A stretch of DNA of 64,000 bases from Gymnogyps californianus (Eukaryota; Chordata; Aves; Accipitriformes; Cathartidae). The notes below the pieces were generated by a model, which worked only from the letters and a program-made list of their open reading frames with translations, was not told the origin of the DNA and searched no databases. Location: positions 584,868 through 648,867 of the forward strand of contig NW_026114279.1 in the NCBI RefSeq assembly GCF_018139145.2, read 5' to 3'. The position numbers and the translations under genes are program-made. Of this stretch, positions 12,668 to 25,871 are shown in pieces (the first letter of the stretch is position 1; each line of letters begins with the position of its first letter).

Positions 12668-12840
12668 TTTGAAGAGTCACAGAACCAGAGCTTGCAAGGC
12701 CTGAAAGGATCCCTGTGGTCAGGCAGCCTGACTTCCTGGGCAATGGAGGCATTAGGACACTTCTGAATTCATTCTTGTTTGAGCTGTAACATAAAAAGTG
12801 CATTCCGTGTGAATTTAAAAAATCATCAGTGATGGAAAAA
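12668..12840 (-). mobile_element. Ancient CR1-like LINE 3' end fragment
   Basis: The stretch gcaaggcctgaaaggatccc...ggcagcctgacttcctggg resembles the reverse complement of the 3' ends of old amniote CR1/L3-type LINEs (the 'aaggccagaagggaccat...tctgacctcctg' pattern). It is very diverged and the boundaries are approximate. Confidence 0.45.
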
Positions 12841-12989
12841 TCATTCCTTTCCCTACCAATAACATACAGCAATTAGTGGAATGACAAATAATAAACGGGG
12901 ACAGTGATGTGGGTAGGTTGGTAAGCTGAGTCTGGCTAATGGCAATTCTGAAGTCAAAGTCATCCTGATTGATAGGAAATGAGAATAAC

Positions 12990-13420
12990 TCCTATGGGCA
13001 TGTTCTGTATGAAATGTGGCAACTTTGAATAGAGGGTTACAGCGGATAATCAGCTCATTGTGAGCTCTCAACATAGCAGTATGCCCAGAAAGGACTAATG
13101 CAATTCCTGGATATTAAAAATGAGGCACTCTGCCTAGGAGTAGACACTACAGAGGTTATAACATTTATTTGGCACTGGTACAACTGCTACTGGAATACCC
13201 TGCTACTGCCCATGAATCAAAGATGATGTTGACTGTGACCAGAGAAGAGCCAGAGAAATCCACAGTGGACTGAGAACTATGCCCTATAGTGTATTTATTT
13301 GGTTTAGGGTGTCAGTAAGAAAGTTATGGGCAATTCTAGAATCAAGTTTACACTTTTTTCTCCCTGAAAAATAAACTGTAATTCAACACTGAATTATTTC
13401 AGGGAAGTCATGGCTTGAGT
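12990..13420 (+). mobile_element. Ancient CR1-like LINE fragment
   Basis: Recognisable pieces include gtgagctctcaacatagcag, aggttataacatttatttgg, actggtacaactgctactgg and accagagaagagccagagaa. They appear in the order seen near the 3' end of old CR1-like ORF2 sequences. No open frame remains. Confidence 0.45.
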
Positions 13421-15179
13421 TACATAGCAGTCCTTTCTAGCTCCATAAGGTATGAATCTATTTCACTTGCTAGTCAGAAGATTAGCTATATTTCTAGCCA
13501 TGTGTATTTGCATAGAGGCCATCTGGCAAAACCCTGGCTTTCATATGTCAGATTTTGGGCTAATCTGTGCACCATACAGTACTGATGAACATCGAAGTCC
13601 CTTAGGGTGTTGCACTTTGAAAACTCTAGAAAAAGTCCCTACAAAAAAAAAAAAAGTTAGCGATGATTGAAATTGGCTGAGTTTGTCACTGCTTTCATGT
13701 CAGTTCTCTGGGTGTGCTTTCTACCCCAGTGAGCTTGTTTTGGGGTAGTCCCTCCTGCAGTGCAGTCACCTACACACAGGTGAAGTATCACCACGTTTAG
13801 CTGGCCTGATGGACCCCACTAGCGCTTACCTTGGCAGCAACCTGTGGCATAGAGTTTTTCCCCCTCACAAGCCTGAATGCTTTTTGGGAGACTTCTCTTG
13901 TATGAAATAATACATCCCTGAAGACCTGAATGTAATTGAGAATGTCTGTAAATCCAGATAATTTCTCTAGATATATTACTCTTCAGTAATAAACTGTGGC
14001 AGCTGGGGGACTGCTTTATTTATACCTCCCATGTCTTATTTCCAGTCTCAAACACCAACATGTATATTTGATTTCTTTAAAAAAAAGTTGTCTTTCCTAG
14101 CTGTAATACTTGACTCCTTCAGGCCAGAAGGAAAGATATCTTTTTGGGAGCTTTTGTCATCGTCATTCCATTGTATGTCCATTATAGGTGCTGGTTTTGG
14201 CATGATCTCATTAGCAGAGCACTTGCCATGCCACCAAAGCTCTCTTTGATTTTTAAGTCTTTTCTTTCCAGCATGACTTCTGCTGTTTCACACCCCCCCA
14301 AACAAACAAACAAACCCCCAACCATTCTTGTCTTTTTTGCCCTTCCCTACCAAATTAGCTTTGTTTGAGATCCCCTATGGTATAGTAAAATAAAAACAAA
14401 CCTTGATCTGATGTAGTGCTTTGAAGAAAATCCTGTGTACTGAGTTATGCTGTGAAATAAAGCCTTCATAATATATTGATTTAAATATAAACTTCTAGAG
14501 ACACATCTGCATACTTAGCTTAAAAAATAGATATTACAATGCTTTATTAGCTGATGTAACTGATTTCAGATGTTGAAAAAGCATGAAAAACATGCCTAAG
14601 CAATGTAGACTTACCATTATTTTGCAAAAACAACAGTTTGAAAATAGAGTAAAAATGCAAAATAAAGTCAAAATGCTAGAAATATTAAACAAGGCCTGTT
14701 TTTAGTTCACATTAAGATTTTCAGTCTGAGCATGCAATGACTTTTACCTAATAAGGAGTGAATAATCAGTTGTTTCTAGCAATTAACTGATCTGCCTGCA
14801 GGATGATAATTAAAATGAGTCATGCATGTAAAAGGAAACTGAATCTTTCTCTCCCTTGACTCATTTTTCTTCCATAAATTTGTTTTCAGAATGGCTTGCT
14901 TTAAAATTCTGCCAGAAATTGATATACTGGTATATTAAGTCATAAAAATGCTAGGTACAATTTCAATTGGCACCTGATTCACATTACCTGAGCTTAGAGC
15001 CTGCAATGTAGAGTCAGTAGAGAGAACCGGAGATCTCCAAGGGAATGGTGAGGCTTGCAGAATTAGCCTGTGGAAAGTGTTGCTCATCTCCTGCCTACCT
15101 TTGAAGCGGAGGCACCTGGCTGGTAGGTGCTGGTCATCTCTACCAGTGTGGGATCCTCTCCTGAGGACATGTAGGTAAA
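13421..15179. other. Intron-like sequence
   Basis: Contains a 14-base A run (13642-13655). ORFs here look accidental. Confidence 0.45.
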
Positions 15180-15430
15180 AGATCTGTCCCCTGCCCTGCA
15201 GGTGGTAGTGCTATCACCTCCCTTTGCCTGCTAGTCAGGGTGCTTGCATGGAAAATGGATGACCTATATTCAAATCCCGCTGGGGGACCCATGTGTGGTC
15301 ACCACCTCTGAGTGGTGTGTCCTTGCCACCAGGATACAGAATTGTCTAAGGGAGAGGAGTTGGAATATCTACCCCTCTTATTGAAGCTGACCCACTCATG
15401 CTAAGGATAAGAGAGCCAGGAGGCCAAGGA
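15180..15430 (+). repeat. Possible ancient tRNA-derived SINE fragment
   Basis: The order cctttgcctgctagtcaggg, tgcttgcatggaaaatg, then attcaaatcccgctggggga looks like a degraded tRNA head with A-box-like (tagtcaggg) and B-box-like (ttcaaatccc) motifs about 40 bases apart. It also resembles an old sauropsid interspersed repeat. There is no full tRNA cloverleaf, so it is not a tRNA gene. Confidence 0.35.
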
Positions 15431-18400
15431 GGAAGGAGAAAATGGTTGAGGGAACCTGATTCTGTGTGGTTTTCAGCTGGTGCCTGTAGTTGGGAGTGGA
15501 GATTTACTATTTCTGGTCCCTATGCTTAGGAGCATGACTGTTTTTAGGTGACTTGTTAAATATATGAACAATATAAAATGCCCAAAGAGTCTGGGGAGTG
15601 TAAAGCATCACATCCATCTCACGATTTAAGCAGAATTTCAAGTTGTTATCTGCGACTGGTGATGAAGGCAGGTGTCAGGCTTCTGGTGCAGTTCTACATG
15701 TGAAGAGTGCCCATGTTTTGGCACCAGTGAAAGAAACTCTCAAGCCCAACAAAGAGCCAGCTGCTGAGCTGTCAGTGCCATGGGGCGGGCAGGCTGCTGC
15801 TGCGTTGGCTCATTAGACTTGTATTTCAGAAGCTAACTTTCTCCTAATTCTAATTTTAGGTGCCAGCATAAGCAACTTGATTTTAACTTTACTCACCTAA
15901 TTACCGGCTGTGTTTGAAAATTTCACTCGCAGTATCACCAGAAAAAAGGAATTATGCGGTATTTGCTAGTATATTTTGGAAGTATGTGATGTGATGTATC
16001 CTTTGTTTATTGCCATGAGACATTCCTGATATTCAAGGCTTGATTATTTCCAAGGAGCTGAAAACCAGTGGCTCCAGTAAAAATCAGTGGAAGATGTACT
16101 GCTCACTATCTCTGACTGCTTTTTATCGTAAATCAAAGGGAAGTAATCTTGGTTTTCTTAAACATGCTAGGATTAAAGGTAAAATTCATCTATTCTCTAG
16201 TGTATCTTTTGCTTTTGGTGCTTGCTTAAAGACTGTTTACTTGGAGTTGTGCTAATATTTGTTAGTTTTTCCAAAGAGATTGTCAGAAATGGATTTAAAA
16301 AAAAATGGTTTTGTTTTCTAAAATTGGTAATCCTCTCCTGAAGAAAGATAAGAAAAGACTATGCTCTCTGCTAGTTGAGATTTATCCAGCAATTGACTTC
16401 AAATGTTTCACCAGGTAAATTTTCAGGGATTTCTTTGTTAGGTAAGATTGTAAAGACTCTAATTGAGAAAATTGATTTAAATTAGTTTCTCAGATCATAA
16501 AGAATCAGAAATAGCATTCAGACCACCAGGTTCCTAGTTGATAATTAAAGTAAACCTTAAAAAAAGTTACTTCATGTGTAAATGTTGCCATTTGCTAGTG
16601 GCTATTGTATGTATTTCCACAAAGGAAATGGGCTACAAATAGTTTTTAAGGCTAACTGGCTTATACTTTCTGCAGACTGAAAATGTTAATGTTTAAACAC
16701 CCCTTAAATCAAGGGGTTAACTTCTCTTTAAGTGATTATTCAGACCGGTTAAATATTTTGCCAATTAAGAAGCAATAGATTTTGTCTGACCCCCTAGAGG
16801 TGGGTGGGGATTGTTAGAGCTTGATCGTTTATAGGTTACACTTGCTGTAAGGGGCTAATATTTATTGACTGAATTCTTGGTTTTAAGAGAAGTTTTTCTG
16901 AAATATAGTGGGATCTAATTTTATTTCACGTTGTTGCCAGAGAAGGGTTGTGTCTTGTTTTGTTTTTTTCCCCCCAAATGTTGAAAATACTTTTAAGTTA
17001 CTGATACAATTAACTAAAGATCCACAGAGCTTTGCTTGCTAGAGATGCAGATGACAGATGCACAGATGCAGAAATGCATATGTATTGGTAGTGAATTAAT
17101 TTGATTTAAAGCCAACTCTTTTGTGGATGGGTTTAAAATCTGGAATATCTTGGAGACTGTTTTGGATTTATCCTGCATTAACTGAGAACTGAGCTTCACT
17201 GTATTTAGTGTGTAAGTAGTATACTGGCCACATGAGGCTTAATTAAAACTATGGGCCCTATCAGATTTTCTCTGTAACACCTGTAATAGGAGTTTGACAT
17301 GGAGAGGAGAGCTAGAAAGAAAAGAATCAGGTTAATTTGGCATCTGATCAGGAAAAGGAGCAGGTTTTTTCTTCCTTTATAAGAAGGTGGCTGGTTGTAG
17401 CCAGGAGAAAAATAAAAAAGAGAAACATTTTTCTGAGAAGGTAAATCTTGTTGTGGTTGGGTAGGAGCAAAGCAGTGGGGCTCTGCTGAAGGCACACAGG
17501 ATGGCCTTTTCTTGAGTGCTTTTTCCTTTTTATTTGGGATGTTCATCATCTCAAAGGAACATAGCTGAAGAATGTCTTGTGACCCTGTGAACTAAAACAT
17601 CCCTCTGTTTCCAATGGGATCCAATGCATGCAGGTTTTGGGAAGCTTGAAGTAGCCAAGAGTGCCACTGGGCTATTGCTTGATGAGTTGTGGCCGGTGGT
17701 TTGCTCATGGCATGCGTGCTGCTGGACTGAATGCTGTTATCCTACTTACACTGTTTTTGTTGTATGCCTGTTTTTCTGTGCAGTATGACTTCATATGTTT
17801 CTGTTGCTCCCAGAATTACAGGAATCTTTGTGTCATTATCTCATCTGTTACAAGAAATATTGTATTTACATTACCAACTTGTAGTAAATTTGTGATAACT
17901 AGGTGCTGTGCTTGAAAGCTTGGAAATTCTTTATAAAAGGGTAGGGTTTTTTTGTTTTGTTTGGTTTGGTTTTTTGTTTTATTTTTGTAAAATCTGTGCA
18001 TTCTTAAGAGAAGAGCTTGCCAATACTCTTGCTTGCAAAGAAGGATGCAAATGAAATCTTATCTGAAAAAAAGATTTCTTTATCTAGATTGGGACAGGAG
18101 GTTCCTCCAGTGCCACAATTGACTCTTTTTATCACTTAAAAGGATAAAGTCCTGTTTTCCATAATGGCCAGCTCTTGATGTTTCTTAGCTTCAGAGGATA
18201 TTCACCCTTGCAGTACTGAAGCTTGGGTATCAAGTTTACCCTGACATCATTTTGGCACTCTCCTTTAAGTAGGAGTATTCAGATGGTATGAGGAAATTTG
18301 TTTGTTTGTTTGTTTTGTTATTCGACCATTGAAGAACAACTGCCGATGTTCACAACAGTGGTAAATGGGCAGATTTTTTTAAGTGTTATCCTTCTAGATT

Positions 18401-21400
18401 TAAAAATCGCACAACAGAAGTGCTTTATCACTTGGGGCATACTTCAAGTGATCAGATATGTGTTCAGATATGATCAGATAAATTAGGTTGTTAACTGGTA
18501 GATAAGTTCAGGCTATTTAAATTCCTGTTCTTTAAGCTTCTAATTCTAAGCTTCTAATTCTAAACTGCTATTTAAAATATATGTGGTATTCTAAGAGATC
18601 CTGGATGCTTGCATAGTGGAAGTGAAAGATGCAGGTTTATGTTTTGTTGTAACATTAAGTATTCTAAAGAAAGGTAGGTCAGTAAATCATTAGCAGTTAT
18701 CGTACACTTTAAACTTAGTTTTCTCAAACAAAAAAGACAAATGGCAGGCACTAGGTTTAATATTCTGTGGAAGCATCATATTTTCTAACTAAACTGAAAC
18801 ATGCATTTGTCCCTGAGATGGGATAATTTTATGCACATATTTGTAAACTACATCCATTTGTTGGTTACTGCGCAAAATACTGTGAATACATTTGTGTTAA
18901 AATATTTAGGACACATAATGCTAGCATGCCCTCATTACTTAATTTACAGATGTTTTATTTTAATGAAGTAGTGTGCTACAAACTTAACCGTGACTCTGTT
19001 AATAAGAAAGAGTATGGTTTTGTTTCTGTTAAACTGTTGTACTCTTCAGTCAGTTAAAACAAACAAGCAAGCTAATAACATTTTTAGGTAGGTCTCTCCT
19101 AAATCTGAATGAGTTTCTGTTTATCTTCTGCCATAATTGCAGAAAGCCTTAGCATGAGCACTTACCAAGACCATGTATTTGTTCACTACTGCAGTCTTAA
19201 TAGAAAACAGAGATGTCTAGAGTAATCAGAAAAAAAAATCAATGTGTGGGCCTGACTCCTGTCAAATGATACAAGAAAAAAATATTGCAGATGGGGCAAA
19301 TTAGAGATGTTTTAAAATCCAATAGATGAAGCAACCTTTTCCAATGGTACTTGAAGTGGGCAGTCTTGAGAGCGGCCCGGTGTCTAGATCCCCCAGACCC
19401 AAGTGATGGTGTACCCTTGCTCGCGGGGGGGGGTGTGTCTTGCCTCCCTGGCTCTGCTCCTGACCAGCCCTCCTCTTCCCCTCTCCCAAACTAACTCAAG
19501 AGAAAAATATCCAGGCTTTTAAATGTAGTGTCTTATTAGGACGGTCTGTCAAGTGCTGGCATAAGGGAAGAGATGGGACTGAGTGGCCAGGTGCAGGGCA
19601 GTGGAAAAGGAGAGCAGGAGGAGGAAGGCCTCTCTCATGTTCCCTTTTGGGTGGCAAGAAACCTTCAAACTGTTTTGGCTGCTCCTGAAACCGCATTCTT
19701 GGGGTTACTTACAGGCCTCTTTCTTCTACCAGATGCTTTCCTTTTGGGTGCAAAAGGGGCTACTCATCATTTTGATTAAAGGAGGTCAGTGGATACAGAA
19801 GACTATAAGATGTATGAGAGTTTTAGGAACAGATCTCAGTCTTGGCTGCCTGTAAAGGCCATGACACGACTGAAATCATGAAACCAGCCTTGCTCTGCTT
19901 CAGATCAAAGCGTTGCAATCTGTTCCCCATCTTATTTCTACTTCCAGATAATTGGGGACAAGCACAGCAGGACACTGTCTGTCTGACACGTCTAAATAAA
20001 TTCTTAATGCAGAGATTCCTCTTCAAGCATTCCCCCTTTACCCTCCCCAGCGGTTATGTTTCGCAGATGGAAGGAAGCCATTTTGTTTTCACAACTTCTG
20101 TTGTTACCATTTGATTCTCCCCTGGGTATCTTTTTTCCAGTATTACAGTAGCAGTAATGTTAGTTTTGGAAAGAGGAAAATACACTGGTCTGTTCCTGGA
20201 AATTGTAGTAGTGCTTTATGCAACAAGGAGAGCTGTGGTGCTGTATGTAGTACTCTGGATTGAGGAGTGACTGGGAGATGTGGCACTGGCTGTGCTAAGA
20301 TGAGTGTTTCCAGATACAAGGCTATGCCCTAGAAAAACATTAATGGAAGACACAGTTGTTGGCAGCAAAGAGTAAGTGATATCACAGAAACAAAGCCTAG
20401 CTCCTCCCGAGACCTATCAAAATATTTGCTGTCTTGCAGAGACACGCTCAATGGTTGAGTTACTTATCCGGTGACTGTGGATGTCTCTCTTCCACGTCCT
20501 CATCTGCTGTGGGGATCGTCCACTTCATCTGTTGACAGCAGAGAGCAACTTTTGTTTGAAGGGATCTTCCTGATTCGGTTCAGGCAAAGGGCATTCGAGG
20601 GTCCGCTCCGTTTACCTGCTACTCTCTGAGGTGCTCTTGCCTACACGAATAGCAGGCATGCGCTGATGAGTATGTCAATACTTGTTACAAAAGCTGCAGT
20701 TATTCCGGTCCTGCAGAGTGTTTCCCCTGTACCAGGTGAATCAAAGTTTCCCATTTCTTCGTGAACTGTCCATGCATTTCTTGTGTTTACGTGAAGGAAG
20801 ACTGACGGGTGCTTGTGTGATGGTGCTGACAGGCAGAGCGGCTCTTGCAGTGGGGCGGAAGTACGTAGCACATCATGAGTCTTGCCAATGGGTTTGTGAT
20901 CAATCTCTTTGCATCTGGAAACTGCAAATGATAATCCTATTCTGCCAGCCAGTGTGTGAGGACACAGTGGGAACTGGTGGGGGTTTTTTTTGCTTGTTTG
21001 AGTTTTTTTAAGGCTGTATTTGGATAAGATTTTTTTTTTTTTTACTTCTACTCAACTTTTCAGTGGTCTCTCATAATGGAACAAAAGATGGGACTGGGAG
21101 AGTGGCCCTGATACTGTTTTATACCTTTCTGGCTGGAGAACTCGTTGCTCTGGTTTGTTTAATGAAACACAGAGGCTTTGCAAATGCACCTTGGCAGAGG
21201 GAGTTTGCTGGTGAATAGCAGGCTTCCATTTGGGTTCATGTGGATTTAAAAGGAATGTTTAGATGATGTGGTACATTGCTGAGCTAGGCTCCAGAAAGAA
21301 GTCAACAAGTGGTGTACTGGTTTATGTAAAGTCCAGCAGTTAAATACCATGTTAAACATGTGAAGCATAATCTTAATGACTTTTTATGAGAGTTTTGGGC

Positions 21401-23266
21401 AAAAGTATGATATTATACTGATGATATTAACACACACAAGAAAAGTATTCTTTGCAAGGATCCCAGCATTAAATGTTTCCTTAAGGCACAAATTTTATTC
21501 CAGCCCTGCAGTTTATAGATTGTGACTTCATTTCTCCTAACACTATATTAAAATGTCTTGCTGTATCTTGAGATCTACTGCATCTCCACTGGGAGATTTT
21601 ATTTGAATTTGAGGACTTTCCTAGGAAAAATAAATGTTTCTAAATCATAAAACCATTCCCTGTAACTGTCATGCCCATTCACTCTCTTGTATTAATTCGA
21701 AAACTGTTCCTCCTTCATTTTAATATCAATATTAAGTCCTTCAGGAACTTTCTGCCTGGAACAGTTGTACAACATGAGTAAGGATCTAGTTGTCTGTCAA
21801 GTGCTAGTTCAGTATTGTGTACTTTTCTTTTTCAGTCTTAGTCCCTTATTTACTGCAGATGTTATCAGTCTATCTAATTTCTGGGGAAGCACAGGAGAGG
21901 GAGAAAAATCAAGGGGAAAAGAGCAGATAAAAGAGGAGAATGCTCGTTTACCGTGTGCTGTATGTCCACACCTGAAGACTAATTCTCTCCTCTGCTTCCC
22001 GGAGGCACAGGTCCCATTCTAATGGCTCTGTCGACCTTTATGTAAAGAAAAAAGGAAAACTGTAATGTTTACCTGAAACTTTATTTTCTTTAAAGGATAA
22101 GTTTGCATAGATTCAGCTTAGTTATCTTGCTAAAAAGCAGAAATTGACCTTTTAGAGTTTGAATTTGTTTTAGGTAGAACATAGCCTGTTTTGCAGAAAG
22201 AAAAATGAATTAAAGTATGCTTAAAATAACTTGCTATTTAGGAAAGCACCTCTTATACTACATATACCCTGTATTATCTAGTGATACCTTTCCTACTACC
22301 TCATCGCTTTTTGGAAAAGCTGTATCAAATCTGTTAATACAGTTGGTCAAAGCGACAAGCAGGCATTTCAGATTTAATTTTCCTTTGTGTCAGGTTTAAT
22401 TTTTGTTCCGTTGCTTGATGGTGAGGAATTGGATTCGCTGCTACCTTTTGACTTTTCCAGCTGCACTCTTACTCTTGCTCAGTCTGTGCTGTCCATGGCT
22501 TCAGGCTATTCCAGGCTTCAATACAAATGAGAAAGCAAACAACCCCTGCCACCCAAAACAAAACTAAAACAAAGCTGCTCTAAAAGAGTTTTCCATGCCT
22601 TTTTTTTCCCCTGCTCTGACATGCTCTGTATTGGGACTTGAGATATTCTTTATTCAAGTTTATATACTGTCCCCACCCAGCAAACTTTAAAGAACTAACA
22701 ATGCATGACTAATCATCTTTGATAGTTAGGTGGGACTGAACTACATCTTTGTGGCATGTCAAAAGAAAATGAGTTTGCTTTATAGTTTCAAAAAGGGGGA
22801 TGATTTTGGTAAGGAGAACTTTACATCCAGTGCCTAGAAAATTTCCAGAAACATTTGAGAGGCACAAATAAATTTTTGAAACGAAACCTTGGAATTCAAA
22901 GGTTGTATAAAGCATACTTTCTATCAGTAATCTGCATATACTTCCTTTCCATCTTTGTCTTTTGAACATTTTATTCTTGCTCCTTCCCAGGGTTCCTTAT
23001 TTCTGAGGAATTTGAAAATACAGAAACAAGAAAGCAGCAATTGATCCTGGTATTACACAGGAACATCTGTCTGGAGTTTCAAAGGCAGCTAGCTATCAGC
23101 TAAGGCAGATTTTCTGTCTGTCTGTGTAAGGATTGTGTGAGCTTGTTGTGTCTATATTGAAGCTGCTATTGTTCTCCTGCTGTGAAATGACAGATGGACG
23201 TGTCTATCCTGAGAGATTTGCGACTTTTGCATGACTTGTGCTTTCCTAATTCATGCATAATAGAGC
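15431..23266. other. Long intron-like stretch, no gene recognised
   Basis: No exon could be supported on either strand. Minor items are a short tandem duplication at 18535-18562 (aagcttctaattct twice), (tttg)n at 18298-18316, a G run near 19425 and T runs near 21030. A GC-richer patch at 20400-20900 holds ORFs on both strands but has no recognised domain. Confidence 0.4.
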
Positions 23267-23860
23267 TGTCGTGGTTTAACCCCAGCTGGCAACTAAGCAC
23301 CACACAGCCGCTTGCTCACTCCCTCCTGATGGGATGGGGGAGAGAATCAGAAGGGTAAAAGTGAGAATACTCGTGGGTTGAGATAATGACAGTTTAATAA
23401 GTAAAGCAAAAGCCACGCACACAAGCAAAGCAAAACAAGGAATTCATTCACTACTTCCCATCAGCAGGCAGGTGTTCAGCCATCTCCAGGAAAACAGGGC
23501 TCCATCACACATAACAGTTACTTGGCAAGACAAACACCATAACTCCGAACATCCCCCCTTCCTTCTTCTTCCCCCAGCTTTATATGCTGAGCATGACATC
23601 ATATGGTATGGAATATCCCTTTGGTCAGTTGGGGTCAGCTGTCCTGGCTGTGTCCCCTCCCAACTTCTTGTGCACCCCCAGCCTCCTCGCTGGTGAGGCA
23701 GTGTGAGAAGCAGAAAAGGCCTTGACTCTGTGTAAGCACTGCTCAGCAATAACGAAAACATCCCTGTATTCTCAACACTGTTTCCAGCACAAATCCAAAA
23801 CATAGCCCCATACTAGCTACTATGAAGAAAATTAACTCTACCCCAGCCAAAACCAGCACA
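23267..23860 (-). mobile_element. Solo LTR, family A variant, TSD AGAGC
   Basis: Starts tgtcgtggtttaacccc and ends ccagcaca. The perfect 5-bp duplication AGAGC lies at 23262-23266 and 23861-23865. Its interior (about 23390-23560: tacttcccatcagcaggcag, then gcaagacaaacacc) differs from the provirus LTRs and matches the interior of the hybrid LTR at 3523, so it is a distinct subfamily. Confidence 0.92.
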
Positions 23861-24803
23861 AGAGCTTGCTCTAGTCCTTCAAGAGGGAAGAAAAACAAAA
23901 ATAGGAAAAAAACCTGACACAAATGAAACATATGGTGCCAGGCTGTATTATGAAATCATCAGAAGCATATTCCTTTCTTCTTTTTGATTATGGATAGGTG
24001 GTTATTCTGAAGGGGAGTTATCAGCTTTTGGTTTATTTTTGTAAGGATGTAATATATCCACTGCATATGTATGTATATAGTTTCCTTTGACTTACATAAA
24101 AGAAGTTATGGTGCTATTCTAGAGTACTCACATAGCCAACCAGTACTAAAAATTGGGATCCTACAAAAATAATGATGAAGGAGACTGAATTTATTGACAG
24201 GTTGGGAGAGGAATGTGTATAATTCAGAAATACATGTTTTGTTTTCTAATGACATGAGTTAACATGTCATTAGAAACATGCTAATTAGTTTTCTAATGAC
24301 ATGAGTGTGCTTTACTTCATATGTAGCATAAATGTATGTTAATTGGGGTAATGAATATATTTTATGTATATGAAAACAGGGTTTGTCTGGCAAAGTCTTA
24401 TTAAAAACATTCATCTCTATTCAGCACAGATAACTGCGTTTTTGTCTTGAACTAAATGATCCTAGCATTAAAAAAGGAGAAAGAATCAGCACTGGTTTTG
24501 GAACATCTATACGAAAAGTACTACTGAATTCATAGAGATCACTGTTACAAAGTAAAACTGGATGCTGATGCTTACTCCTCAGTTTGCCGTTGTTTAGTTC
24601 AAACAGTGGCATTTTTGCTTCTATAATGTTTCCTCTGCAAGTTTGTGAATTGTTAAGGTCTGCTAAGGCAATCTGTTGGTCAAGTATGCACCACTGTTAA
24701 TTGTTTAAACTGGGAGCTATAAACCATCCTTCTAGAGTGAAAGATCTGTTTAAACAAAGTGTTTATTTAAGCCATGTACAAACAAATACATAATAAAGAG
24801 CTA
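23861..24803. other. Intron-like sequence between two LTR elements
   Basis: Nothing recognised except the inverted/direct repeat at 24241-24305. Confidence 0.45.
24241..24305. repeat. 14-bp inverted repeat plus 18-bp direct repeat
   Basis: tttctaatgacatg (24243-24256) and its exact reverse complement (24263-24276) flank a 6-base spacer. The 18-mer gttttctaatgacatgag (24241-24258) recurs exactly at 24288-24305. The function is unknown. It could be a replication-slippage product. Confidence 0.85.
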
Positions 24804-25376
24804 TGTCGTGGTTTAACCCCAGTCAGCAACTAAGCACCACGCAGCCGCTTCCCCCTTCCCCCTCCCAGTGGGATGGGGAGGAGGAGTGAAAAAAAAGTAA
24901 AACTCGTGGGTTGAGATAAGAACAGTTTAATAACTACAGTAAAATATACTAACAATAGTAATAATGAAATATAATAATAGTAATGAAAAGGAATATAACA
25001 AAAAAAGGAAGAGGGGGGGAAGGAAAAAAAACAGTGATGCACAATGCAATTGCTCACCACCCGCTGACCGATTCCCTCCACGCCTCCCGGCCAACTCCCC
25101 CCTGTTTATATACTGGGCATGACGTTCCATGGTATGGAATACCCCTTTGGCTAGTTCAGGTCAGCTGCCCCGGCTATGCTCCCTCCCAGCTTCTTGCACA
25201 CCTGCTTGCTGGCAGAGCATGGGAAACTGAAAAGTCCTTGGCTTAAGATAAGTGCTACTTAGCAACAACTAAAACATCAGAGTGTTATCAACACCATTCT
25301 CACACTAAATCCAAAACACAGCACTGTACCAGCTACTAAGAAGAAAATTAACTCTATCCCAGCTGAAACCAGGACA
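24804..25376 (-). repeat. 3' LTR of the ERVL-type provirus
   Basis: Runs from tgtcgtggtttaacccc to accaggaca. TATATAAA reads on the minus strand at 25111-25104. An ATTAAA poly(A)-type signal lies near 24930 (plus ttaataac...). Compared with the 5' LTR it lacks a short block near 25078 (gagccgcgatccgc is present on the right, absent here). Confidence 0.93.
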
Positions 25377-25390
25377 GTATCCACCCCTTA
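25377..25390 (-). other. Polypurine tract of the ERVL-type provirus
   Basis: The minus-strand purine-rich run taaggggtggatac sits directly upstream of the 3' LTR, where plus-strand DNA synthesis is primed. Confidence 0.7.
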
Positions 25391-25871
25391 TTCTATATCA
25401 TTTACGTTATGCCCAGATCCCACGCTTTCTGATACATTTCCAATTAATCACCATCACTTTTCCTGTCTTTTAATATATACACACAGATATCATTCCCGTG
25501 GTCTGTGGGCCATCTCTATCAAATGTCTGCTGAATTCATTCAGTCCATGACTTTGAGCTCCATCTGTCATAACAGTCTGTCTGGGCAGGAGGGATGGTGC
25601 AAAGTCCGCTCAGTCGGCAGAACAGGATTGGGCTTCAGTGTGGTACAGCAGGCGGGTGACATTGGGCGCAGCATGAGGATGGTGTGTGGTGCTGGATCAT
25701 TGCATGCTGAAGTCCTGGTTCCATCACTACTGCACTCAGTTTTATCAAAGTTCATTCTTCATTAATCTAAGTGATTCTTACTGTAATACCATTAATATAG
25801 CGTATAACAATTATAATGATGATGACATACAGTGGCAGGATTATATAGCAATTAATACCATACAATTTAAT

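Noticed and set aside
15265..15290. tRNA gene suggested by a B-box-like motif
   Set aside because: No acceptor stem or anticodon arm can be drawn, so at most a SINE relic.
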